A stretch of 64,000 bases of DNA, taken from Mnemiopsis leidyi. Taxonomy: Eukaryota > Ctenophora > Tentaculata > Lobata > Bolinopsidae. This document shows positions 33,601 to 44,700 of this stretch, in pieces. The position numbers and the translations under genes are program-made. The notes beneath the pieces were generated by a model. The model worked only from the letters and a program-made list of their open reading frames with translations, had not been told where the DNA came from and searched no databases. Where the stretch lies: assembly GCA_000226015.1 (NCBI GenBank), contig JH153124.1, positions 44,993 through 108,992 on the forward strand, read 5' to 3'. Positions within the stretch are counted from its first letter, which is position 1. Every line of letters begins with the position of its first letter.

Positions 33601-35483
33601 TTCAGTGGATAAAATCAGGTTTGATTATTGCGATTGAAAGGTCGGCGTTCAAAAAAGCGGTCCGCTTTTTTAGAGGTGCATAATTGCTTTTTAGAGGTGC
33701 ATAATTGCTGCACATAATGCCGTCTAAAAACGCGCGCTAAGTTGCGCGCGTTTCCATGGAGATTTTNNNNNNNNNNATTCAAGACCGCAACAATAACAAT
33801 TATTATTATCTTGCCATCAGTTACCACACAATACCTGAGGAAAATTAAAGATACTTTGATCATTACGGTATATGCGTTCCAAANAACTTTTTTGATGATT
33901 ATTTTGATAATACAACCGACCTCACCCCGGAAGCAGGATGAAAAATATTAGAAGCATTCCTTTTATATCACTGGTGTATGTTCTTTATATTTATGTGATT
34001 TATAATTATATAATCTAAAATCAAATGCGAATGCTTTGTTTAATGTTCATATTTCTCAGTATGAGGATGGAAATCTAAAGCGTCCGCCTGAGACCTAACT
34101 AAGCGGGCGCAATTCTTGTTGTTTTAGGACTTTTGCCAATTTTAGTCTCGATTTTTCCGTGATGTTTACCAGTCCTCTGTAAGGTTTTACCACACTGCCA
34201 GAAAAAAAACTTGAGTTTAATTGGAGCATTAGTATGACACTTAGACGTTCTATTATCTATAATTATTGATTGTGTTTAAAATAGGTTTCGTGATTTACTT
34301 TCATCATTTGAACTCATTTGCAGGTGTGGATGCAATACGAGCCGACTTTGATGAACCCGGTTCTGTTCTGATGGCAAACCATGGCTATTGTAGTCAGGAA
34401 CTTGTCAATCTTTGTATGATGGGATACTCAGGTAACTGATGAATCAATACTTTAATCATTATTAACGGAGAATATTTCTCTACTTTGCTTCTCCATAGTT
34501 GACAACGCATCTCCGCAATAACTAATTTTCGAGTGTTGAGTGCAAAATATGTGATAAATTGTTTTTCTTGTTTCTCAGTAGGTATCTAGCGTATAAAGGT
34601 TTTCTCATAACATTCAATGATCTTTAAGTTCTGTGAATAGGTCCGTCAATTAATAATCAAATAAGACGAACACGAAGTTGTGTGTATCACTCGCTTCACT
34701 CAGAAATTAGGATTAAAATATTGCAGCTCAGAATGTTTTTAACAAAACTATAGACTTGGATGGTAAAATACTGAAAGGAATACGTGAACCAAGGGATATT
34801 GGATTGCTGACGCTGTATGAATATTACAAAGTATTTGAGGTAGGTAAATAAACTCTACTTACTTTAGCTCAAATACCCAAATCTCTCTTCTCATCGTGAT
34901 TCGTGACAGGAATTGTGTGACAGAGGGTTTTTCTTGAAACCTTTCTATAAGCCATTATTTCCATTGAAAAGAAATATTGAATTACCTATTTTATTCAGGT
35001 CGGATCATACCTAAAGCATGCCTCGTCAGGCATTTGGGTGATTTGTAGCGAGTCCCATTACTCTGTTCTATTCAGTAAAAACTCTGTTTGCACTCCCCAC
35101 AAGACGACCAGCTTGTACTATTATGACAGGTTAGATATAACGATTGCTAATATGTCCCCCTAAGAAGGTGTCAAATTTTATTGTTCCTTAGTCTTATAGT
35201 TTCATTATGTAATGATTAGTGTCAGAGTCGCTTTTGTCAAATTGCATAAGAATTTTAAAAACTTGAAAATTTTTGCTTTATTTTACTCAGTACTTTTCTA
35301 TAAATTTTATCTTACATTCAAATATCTTACAGTTTAGGGAATCAAGATGCGCTATACAAACTAACGGTGTACCCTGATTCTGGAGTCATCAGTACCGACG
35401 AAGATCCGCCCCTGGAATTGTGTATCAGAACACTCTGGAAAAATGCCAAAGTCGACTGGAATGGTGCTGAACCACTCCTGTGA
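30620..35483 (+). CDS. MINDY4: MINDY4/FAM188B-type deubiquitinase
   Basis: MINDY enzymes are cysteine proteases that trim Lys48-linked ubiquitin chains. Six exons (30620-30750, 31990-33224, 34324-34431, 34727-34839, 34999-35129, 35333-35483) join in frame to 622 residues. The N terminus (TASLFREYLYRNNYRSTLEAF) matches the LisH-like start of human MINDY4, followed by a disordered, Ser-rich linker. The catalytic domain holds the glutamine and nucleophile in GLVQHKGGPCGILAAVQAL (Cys334) and the histidine in ICSESHYSVLFS (His549). It ends with PPLELCIRTLWKNAKVDWNG, again as in human. These features favour MINDY4 over MINDY3. The first intron is filled almost entirely by an inverted-repeat element, and the second holds a short assembly gap. 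GINS4 follows 0.9 kb downstream on the same strand. Confidence 0.95.
30867..31909. mobile_element. ~1.04-kb terminal-inverted-repeat element in MINDY4 intron 1
   Basis: The ends match as inverted repeats of about 30 bases: GTGATCTGACAAAAGGGC near 30873 and its near-complement at about 31885-31903. The core AGGGCTTTAATG recurs inside (near 31208, 31381, and inverted near 31502 and 31670), as in DNA transposons with iterated subterminal transposase sites. It has no transposase frame. Confidence 0.7.
33431..33780. repeat. Hairpins, short tandem repeat and 10-N gap in MINDY4 intron 2
   Basis: A perfect hairpin (GCTTTTTTGC/GCAAAAAAGC) lies at 33431-33455 and another (AAAAAAGCGG/CCGCTTTTTT) at about 33651-33671. 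TTTTTAGAGGTGCATAATTGC is repeated twice just after. Ten undetermined bases lie at 33767-33776, and one more at 33884. This is probably a decayed inverted-repeat element. Confidence 0.6.
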
Positions 35484-36345
35484 AAGCTGACATGCGGTTT
35501 CAGTGTTGGCTGTTGACAAAATATGGAATTGTTGATGTTACTCGTCTTTGGCACTTGTTTAAATGCTTGTTGCATGGTGTAATGAAATGTAAGATATGCT
35601 TTATATGTACTTACCAATGTAAAAATACTGATGTGTGGCTGCCGTGCAGTGTAATCTCTAGTTCATTATGATTATTTTAATTGATTTCCAACTTATTCAG
35701 TGATTTGTCAACTTTTTTTTCTATTGAAAAAATGGAGATCAAATCATGAATGTTCCAATTAAGGCTATAATTATTAATTCTTTAAAGAAAGGGCCTGAGA
35801 TTTTAAGTTGATATCATAAGTTCTGAGTTTACTTATTGTAATTTACAAATTCACAATTTTCCTATCGTAATTAATCAAGCTTATTGCGGGTCAAGGATGG
35901 CCAACATGATTCCTTAACTTTATCAGTTGCAGCACTTATTTTAAACCTTTCCACTAACATTTTAGAAAGATGAATTGTTTCAATATCAGACATTGTATTT
36001 TGTAAAGATGTATATTACAGAGTTTAATCCCAGAAATTTAATTTGTCCTGTATAAATTCATTCATATGGCATGAATTGCTTCTCTGAAACCATGTTACAA
36101 AGATTTTATAAAAAGGTTAAATATGAGGCGCAAATCTATGCTGTACAAACTTCAGTGCCAAGTTTTATTCCATTTATTTTTGTGGGCTGAAAATAACGTA
36201 TTTTATTTGTTGTTTTAATACAATTACGAAGATTGAGAAAAAATGATGAGTATACTTATTTGAATTATTATCACCATCAGAAAGGTGCTGCCAAACGGCA
36301 TCCACGTGCTGTAATTTTACCGCGCTAATTTCATGATGTTTAGGT
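35484..36345. other. MINDY4 3' flank and GINS4 leader region
   Basis: No exon or repeat is seen. Several AATAAA-like sites occur. The two same-strand genes are separated by 862 bases, and a splice acceptor-like site ends 2 bases before the GINS4 ATG. Confidence 0.6.
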
Positions 36346-38038
36346 ATGGATCTATCTCTGGATGACACAGCTAATGATGACGAGTATGAACAATTAACCG
36401 CAGCTCAAGTTCTTGAAAGGTTAGTTTTAGTTGTCAGTTTCTTCTTTTATTTAATACCTTTACAATTATGCACCATCTGCAATTACAAAGGCTGACGTCT
36501 CTATAGAACGATATTACGTGGGAGCTGTCTCAAATTTTAAACCCCAATTTTCTTAGTTTAATGCTCCTACCTTTTTTTTGGAGGTCAACTTGTGTCCATT
36601 GGACCGTGGGAAATTATTTCACTACCGAGAACTATTTGCATTTTGCAGGATTATTGAATTTTTAAAATTGAGGCTTAACATTTTTGAAAATTTAAGACAT
36701 CTCCCCAATAAAATGACAGCGTTGCTATTTTATAGCTATCTGTTATTTAGAACTTTATTATATATATCTCCCCAAAAAATACCGTCTCAGTAACACAAGT
36801 CTCTTTGCAAGGCTGGAGGAGTCCTGGGTTAACGAGAGGTTGTCTCCTTATCTTCTCGAGACTCAGCAAGAGGTGGTGGATTGTCTTCTGGAACAGTGCC
36901 AAACAGTCGAAGATAACTTCTCCCAGGCTTCCTCCTTTGCTGTTGGGATTCACCAGCTGGAGATACAGGTGTGTGAGTACTGATTCCTCGTCGGGGGGTG
37001 TCGCGAATTTGGATGACATGTGAGAGCGTTTCTCGATATTTAATGAATATAATATTATTCATTTGTCGATCGCTGTGACGTGGCAAAGTAAATTTGCGAC
37101 CTTCCACTAATACATTTCTCATAATAGGCATTTTGATATTTCATAATCGATGTTTGCGCATATCGGGCATTCCAAAGACTCAAACGCTAACCACAATTTA
37201 CCTCCTACATTTTCTGCAACATTCTAGGCAGTATCAAAGAATTCTGAACCCCGTGCCACTCAGAGAATCAAATACATGGTGACCGACTACGTGCGAACTC
37301 GGTTGAAGAAGATAGAGAAACATACAGAGTATGCGCTAGAAGAAGAGTTAGTTAAGGATGATCAGAGTGTACCTCACCTTTCTCCAGCCGAATTTGTGTA
37401 CGCCAGAGAATTTCACAGGTAATGAAACTATGTTGGTCCGCTATCTACTGAGTTTTATATGAGTGATAGAAGTGAGCTAAAATGCTTGGAGGTTATCATT
37501 TTCGAAATCGAATTTAAATTGGAATGAATAGTTAAAATTGAGGACTTCTCTTTTTTTGTCCGAATAAAATTTGGATCATAGAAATCCGTAGCATAATAAT
37601 GTGCCTGATGTTTATTATTATTCACAATCTTCAGAAATACGCGAGACCATCTTACTGAGATGGCGCTAAAACACATGCCATCGGCATTCCAAAATCTTGA
37701 CAAACAGAAAAGTATGTCGGTACCGAATCTTAATACCTTCATCTTCTTTAAAGTCAAAGAGGATGTCAATGATGTGAGTGCCCACTACCATGATCTCTCT
37801 TAGTTTGTTTCCTATTTTAAGGTTTTGTCCTAGGGTCCTTGTGTTGAGTTGCTGCTGCTTATCATTTTCATTAATGTTTATTGAGAAACAGCGCTTCCAT
37901 AACTTATCAAATCTGATTACTCAGGTGCAAGTTGATCCTCGAGAGACCCCAGTGGACCTTTCTAAAGATGAAATTCACATATCCAAATATTTACCGATCG
38001 CTCCCCTGTTAGAACAGACAAAGATTAAATTAGTTTAA
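36346..38038 (+). CDS. GINS4: GINS4/SLD5, subunit of the replicative CMG helicase
   Basis: SLD5 is one of four GINS subunits that join CDC45 and MCM2-7 to form the active replication helicase. Five exons (36346-36419, 36812-36968, 37264-37418, 37635-37773, 37925-38038) join in frame to 212 residues; human SLD5 has 223. Landmarks in order are LTAAQVLERLEESWVNERLSP, IKYMVTDYVRTRLKKIEK (the A-domain helix), SPAEFVYAREF, MALKHMP, and the C-terminal B domain with VDLSKDEIHISKYLPIAPLL. The acidic N terminus is short, as in other animals. The next gene, CC-A, starts 552 bases downstream on the same strand. Confidence 0.95.
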
Positions 38039-38590
38039 CGGACTTTTTTGCGGCAAAAACTTTTTAAATTTTATGATTATTTGACCTTTTATACAATTTT
38101 CTGGGAGATATTTAATGTTTTAACCAATATTTTGTTATTTGTTGACGTTTTTGACGGCCACGGGATGCCTATTTCAAATCCGGATAAGCCCTCTGTTAAA
38201 AATTTTTTTCCAATTCTTATTTTTATTTCAAAGCTCATTTCTAGTCTAATTAATTTAAAGAGGAAACACGGAATATTTCTCTCGGCTGAAACTTGGTGTG
38301 CTGAGTTTAATATTTACAGTCTTGTGACAGTATCATGAAATAGAACATTGTAAAGTAGTCTCTTGTTAATTCAACTTGTTGGGACAACCGCGAAAATAAT
38401 TCTTTATGCCTAACGGTAACATTAATCCATTTGTATTGTATTGCACTGTACAGTTTACCTAAACATAACAGTACAGTAGAATGATTTTTTCTGATTTGCA
38501 ATCATTTTATGATTAAATTTACTCCAAAGAATCTTATTACATACTTTATTGATGACAAAATGAATAACGATTTTATCTTCAGCATGGTAA
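38039..38590. other. GINS4 3' flank and CC-A leader region
   Basis: It holds only short open frames without family resemblance. A good acceptor (ttttatcttcag) ends at 38582, eight bases before the CC-A start codon. Confidence 0.5.
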
Positions 38591-40578
38591 ATGGGAGAGG
38601 GCCCGGTAGATCATGAAAACGTTGCAAGTAGACTAGTGGAAGACACTTTAACGGTGGCTGTTGAGAAAAATAGGTTATCGAGTAAGCCAAAATTTTCGCA
38701 TTTCTGTTATTAGTTTTTTTGTATTTCTTCGTTGATATAGTATGAAGATCGGTATTGGTGGGGAGGTCTCGTAAATTTGTTTTGACATTCGAGAGTATGT
38801 ATTTTTTCGATATGTATGTATTTTTTGATATGTTTTGACGTCTTGTACGATCTACTAATCTTGTTTAGGTCTTGACCCCATTTCAGAGGAATGTGGAACA
38901 TTGGGCTCAGACGATTTACATGAAGCGTTGAAAAAAATTGATGTTCAGGCTGGCGATGATGAGGAGATAATTGAAGAGGTAATTTTTTTCTTTATGTGGG
39001 GCTGTATAGTAGGACATGCTACATACTTAGTTGTTAGGTACTAGTATTATGGGACATTACATCAAGTGCAAATAGGTAATTAAATAAGCTACAAGTAGTG
39101 ATGATACTTATTTGAGCTTTCATGAAAATTGCTCCTTAAATTTACGGTTACAATTTCAGGTTTTTCATGAGCATGATGATAAAGTTAATTTGACGAACGA
39201 TTCGGAAGTTTTCCGCGATTCTCTGGAGGACGATGATCGACCTGTGTCTGAATCATCTGAAAAGTCCTCGAAGTCCAGATCTTCTAGTTCCAGCTCTACA
39301 TCAACAAGTTCATCGTCTTCATCAAACTCATCTCGTTCAACTGAATCCCTAAATAAGACCAAGCCTTCTAGGTTTGCTCAAACTTTCAAAAAAGGTGACC
39401 TGATTCACGAACTCAACAAAACTAGGGTATTGGACAAAAATGGGGGAACAAAGAGTTCTGGTATTCCGACTTTAGGAAAAAGTAGTTCAAAAGCTACAAA
39501 ATCCTCACCGAAAGTAAATTCGTGGATAGATCCTAAATCTGTAAAAGGAAATTCACATGACACGCAGAGAATGAAGGACTGGATCGCTAAAAAGGAGAAG
39601 AAGAAACAAATTGAGCGCCAAGAGGCGAAAAGGAAGAAAAAAGAGGCCGAAGAGCGTGAGAGGGAAGAATACGAAATGAAAGAACAGCTCCAAAAGAAAA
39701 ATTTTGAACAATGGGAAAGTAAGAAAAAAACATTGCTTGAACAGAAAATAAAGCAGTCGAAGGAGTTAAAAGCTCGGAGAAAAGAAAAGGAGCTCGAGCA
39801 AATTGAAAAGCAGAAATACAGCGAAAAAGCTTTCCAAAGCTGGAAATCTCGTAAGGACGAGAATAATAAGGAAGAACGTGATATTAAAGAACAGAAGAAA
39901 AAAGAAGAAAAAGACGAAAAAACAAGACTTATGATGGAAAAAGAGCGAGATCAAAAAAAGAGTTTTGAAAGATGGTGTCAGGCTCAGGCTGAGGCCGAGG
40001 AAAGGAAACGGGAAGCCCAAAGAAAGGCAAAGGAGGCTGAGGAAGAGTTGGAACTTTTGCAGGAGTATCGAAAACGTGACGCAGAAGAAGAATACATTCA
40101 GTGGAAGAAAGAAAAATCGCTAAATCGCTCTGCACCCCCTAAACCTGCCCAACATCCTCTAGGATGGGCACCTGCCGGGAAGTCGGATGGAAAACACCGA
40201 ATTTCTCCAAATTTCAAACCGAGCTCTCCTGGCGAGCCACTTTCCAAAACCTTGGCCAGTTTACAAAATGGACCAACCTATCACAGAAAACTGAAAACCG
40301 TCGAGGTTTGTTGTCGAAAAATTTCCTTCTGGTGTCATTGTCAGAGTGACGTTGATTGCCATGGTTCCCTTCCCCACGAGTTTCACAACGGAAGTTTCCA
40401 AAGAAGTCGATCTCAACCGGTCAGAACATCGACACCGAACGGAAGTCCGAAGTTTTCGAGACACCCACATTTCGGGGACCTTGATACTTCAGGCAGTCAC
40501 GGTTACAACAGTCCTATCCAACTCTCTCGACACACGACCCCTGTAAGCAGCAGACCGTCCACTCCTCGACACCGCTAA
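38591..40578 (+). CDS. Coiled-coil protein with Trp-spaced repeats (CC-A), CCDC34/CCDC181-like
   Basis: Three exons (38591-38681, 38869-38978, 39160-40578) join in frame to 539 residues. An acidic N terminus and a Ser-rich stretch precede a long charged coiled coil. In it, an aromatic-x-x-Trp unit recurs about every 45 residues: RMKDWIAKKEK, NFEQWESKKK, AFQSWKSRKDE, SFERWCQAQ and YIQWKKEKS. This pattern is known from CCDC34, CCDC181 and MAP9, microtubule or sperm-flagellum proteins. The tail is Pro/Ser-rich. I cannot choose one orthologue. CC-B at 57089 is a paralogue. A 39-base in-frame segment (40306-40344) has GT and AG ends and encodes a Cys-rich insert unlike its surroundings, so it may be a very small or optional intron. 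The stop codon lies in a short tandem duplication. Confidence 0.8.
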
Positions 40579-40613
40579 ATCTAATGATTACACCGCTAAA
40601 TCTAATGATTACA
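40568..40613. repeat. Short tandem duplication over the CC-A stop codon
   Basis: A unit of about 22 bases (ACCGCTAAATCTAATGATTAC) is present twice. The first copy contains the last codon and stop of CC-A; the second lies in the 3' untranslated region. Confidence 0.8.
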
Positions 40614-41702
40614 GATTGCTGGTTACAGGAATTTGGAATTAACATAGTTTTATATTGTTTTTGTATAGTCAGATCGCCTAACCTTCTTTATTTTTCTGCC
40701 CTAAACTATTTACGATAGTAGATTATAGACGAACGATGCATAAGTTTTAATTGCGATGGACAATTTTTATTGATTAGATCAGCCGCATGAAATCCTAAAA
40801 GTTTTACGAGCATGAAATTGTAAAGTGTACTATAGATCGACTGATATTGTATTTTCTGTAAAGAATATTTTGTAAATACTTATAACTGAAACTGGATCGT
40901 ATATTTATAAGTCCTCTGCTTATGTAAAACTGTAAAGAACAAAAAATATCAGATGTCACTTTCACTTGATTTTATGTATTTAAATATCACATTCTCACTT
41001 ACTTATTAAAAGAGCAAACCTTATGTGTAAATTGTACCTAACAAACACAAAGTCAGATTTAATGTATTTTCTATGACGTAACAAATTTCGTTCCATCTTA
41101 GCTGTCAACTGCAAAAGGTTTGCGAATTCAAGCAGGTCAATATCATAGTATCACATAGGAGTATATCAAGATATGATCATTCAGACACTTTCTTGAGCTG
41201 TCAGCAATACAGGCATCCTCAGTGTAACCATAGACTTAGACTTAATAGTTCGGTTTTTCCTTCTATCTTTGTTGATGGATCTTTTTGTGCGAGGTGGTTT
41301 TGGAGGTGCCTCTGAGTTTGTTGTGTCGCTATTACATCTTTGTTCAGGGAGGTGGGTCTCTGAAATGAGAGTGTTTGTGTGTTTATCTTATCTTCATTCT
41401 ACAATCTACATGAATATTGAGTATACAGTTTGTAGACCAGACTTCGATCTATGTATAGAACGGTATTGAGTATTCCCGGGGAGGTACGTGTTGCAAATTT
41501 CAAAAGAATTTCAGATCTCTTTTTTTAAATACGTCGGTCCTATTTCTTTATATTGCCCCGATTCCACAACATACGATTAGGCGTTTTCGCTTTTCAATAA
41601 ATGTCTTTGTAAACGAGTTACTTTACTATAACTATTAACGAAATCTCCATTTAACCAGATATCTCTGCATTAGCACAAAGACATCCCAACCAAGAATGCC
41701 AG
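40614..41702. other. Convergent 3' flanks of CC-A and the SH2 adaptor
   Basis: This is AT-rich with several polyadenylation-like hexamers. It lies between two convergent genes and shows no further exon or repeat. Confidence 0.55.
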
Positions 41703-44700
41703 CTACCAACCTGACAAAAAGGGCGGATGATTTCTCCTCACACTCACAGAGGACCTCCACTCCGGCTTCCTCTCGGCGATGTACGGCAGGTACCGGAAGT
41801 TGTGCACTTCCACGAAGTACCGGATAATCTCGAGGTACGAAGTAAACAGTTCTTTCTTTTTACCCAACTTGTATTTGCAGTCTCCAACCGTTTTTATGTG
41901 GAAATGCTTGAAAGTTTTGTGTCCCCTTGCACCGTGCGCTGGTTAGAAAAATTGGCATGAGAATGGAAATGTGACAACTAATATCTTTGTTGGATGCAAA
42001 TTAGATGCCTGTTATGGTTTTTGTTGACACTAGAAAATTTATAGAATTCTTAAAATTTCACTGCTCTGACCTGCCGTCAAAGCGAAGTGTCCAGGTTTAG
42101 TCTGACTCATCCTTATCACCACCATGTTCTCCTGGCGATCATTGAGAAGGTTCTCCGCCTGCTGATAAGTCACGTGGGGCCAGAACCACTCATGTTCATA
42201 CGAGACATCTGGCAGAGCAAAGCTGACCTCAGTAGAAGAGGACGACTCAGCCCCGTACTCCGGATACCCAAGTGTACACATGAGTTTGCCGTACCCTCTA
42301 CCGAGTCGTGTGTGGATGAAGGTACCGTCCTCCTCTCTGCTGCAGCAGTAGAAGTCTGCGTCACGTTCGTACACGTGTTCGTCCGTGTTGTTGAGTATCA
42401 TGGTTTCTTCTATTGGTTCATGGTCGAAGTACATTTCGGCGTCATTTCGGGAGAGGAATGAGGCGTGAAAGGTTTCATCTTCGTCCGTAAATCTGACAGT
42501 TGTTTGAAATTTAACTTCTTTTCTGTGAATCCAAGCTTATTATAATATATGAAGTCAGCACCTTTCTTAATTAAGCAGTCAATGCCTAGTGACAACATCG
42601 ATATTTTTAATTTAAGCGATTGACAGTGCTCTATATTCACTGTAATGCTCTAATACTTTTTGACGCACCCTTTTATTTGGACACGCAATATTTTGTTCAT
42701 TACTAATCCCACACTTTTAATTCAATTCCATCAGATGTGGCAAGCGAATCGGCCGTTGCTCTGTGACATATTGGCCAATCAGCCGTGGTTCTGTGACATA
42801 TCGGCCAATCAGCCTTGGTTCTGTGACATATCGTATTAAAGCTTGTCGGAGTTTTAGATTTCTCGTATCTTCCGTGACGTCTGGAAATTGCAGTAAACCA
42901 ATTTTCGGCGATTCAGACATAGCATTAAGAGAATTGAGGGCGACGTAAAGAAGTATTTCATTAATTTTCATTTGCCTTGCAATGGATTTTGTGATGTTTA
43001 AGCGTCGTTTACCAGAGGATTGCCTAACATTCTCGCAATTGTTTGCCTGTTTCGAGCGTTGAAATTATACCAGGTTAAATGATAATAGATAGGTGAGGAA
43101 TAGAGGTTAACAATTGTCCTGAATTCCTTGATGAATTGTGAACTTGACCACTACAAAACTCATTCACACTATTCGTTTTAAAATAAGAAATAGCTAACCT
43201 TTGAAGATAGTGTTTTAGTGGATAATGTTCCAACTCATCTTCACATCCTATTTTCCACGTTTCCCCCTCTCGGTTCATTTCTGTCAAACCTTCGCTCTCT
43301 GACCACCCGTACTTAATGACCATGGCATCCTCACAGACAATAGTTAGTCGACTTTCTTTTGTCCAACATTCAGCAACCTATATGGATACATTAGCTATGT
43401 TGCGATGAATCAAGTTAAGCGATTGGTAAAAAATCAATTTTGCGACAAACTATTTTCCTAGTTCTTCATATGGGAATGCGGCACTTAAAAAAAAACTCCG
43501 CTGTAAGATAAGGGCAAGGTGGCCTTGTGCTCTTCCGCAATATCGGTTATTCGCGTTACAATTTCCATTTCATGTTTTTAGAAGGTTTAAAGTGGCTGCA
43601 GTAGTGGGTTAAAGTGGTGGGATTGTGGGTTTTCGGTTCACATCGTCCTGCCCCATAACAACGTGCCGCACAACATTTTGTCCCACAGATTTTGCCCCAG
43701 CGACCCTAACCACAACCCTTACCCTGGCCTAACCCTAACGAAGTTGTCTGTTTTGGAGCAGGACGTCACTGGGGCAAAATCTCTGGGTTACAACGTTCTG
43801 GGGCACGATGTTCTGGGCTAGGACGTCGGCCACCGATATTTTTTTATGTTTGTACATTACATGATAATCGTTTAGAGAGTAAGAATTACACGAATTACAC
43901 TTATGACGTAGCTAATAATGGATGATATGAACACACAATATGCACGCTGAAATTCTGATTGACGTGTATTTCTACATTTGACCACGTGACCTTCTATAAA
44001 AAGATCTCATAACTACAGCACTCCTTCTATAAAAAGATCTCATAACTACAGCACTCCGCGAAACGTGGATTAACTTTGAAATACGAGCCACTTACATATA
44101 GTGCTGAGCAGTGAGCGACGGCCATAACCCGGTTATAAGCCGGCTATATACCGTTTTTGGGTAAAAAGTGGTTATAAGCTCCGGTTATTATAAGATGTCA
44201 GCTCAATTCCGCTATAGGAGATGAAAATCGAGAGGTGGCTTCAAGGTTTTTAGACTTTTAGAGAAAGTGGCATACAGCCGGTTGGTGATTTCTTAAATAG
44301 CCGATATAGACCGCAACATAGGTTGACCCCAAATGTACATACCTTGTTAATCTGAGAAATAACGACGATCACATCATTCGATCTTTCCCTCCTTGGTTTA
44401 GGCACGAGCACAGCTCTGTCATAGAATGCCAGTAACGTCCAGTCCCCTTCAGAGTTCACGTTAACTCGGTATACCTCTGTAATACATTGGAATATTACTT
44501 CCATTGCTCTATTAGCTTGTGCTTCCCACCATATAACAATCTTCATAAATCGGAACTTCCTCAGAAACGTTTCAATCGGCTACGTCAGTTTTATTTTTCA
44601 TACTTTTGACTTTCAGTCGACGGTGCTTACATTAAGCCTTAAAAAATCGAAATTAATTATACATGCCATACATTTTGTAATATATAGAGTCGTCGTGCTT

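Noticed and set aside
38584-38615. A pogo-like repeat fragment (GGGCCCGGTAGATCATG) at the start of CC-A
   Set aside because: The likeness is limited to about a dozen bases, and the sequence is in frame with a good start codon and matching splice phases. I treat it as coding and the likeness as chance.
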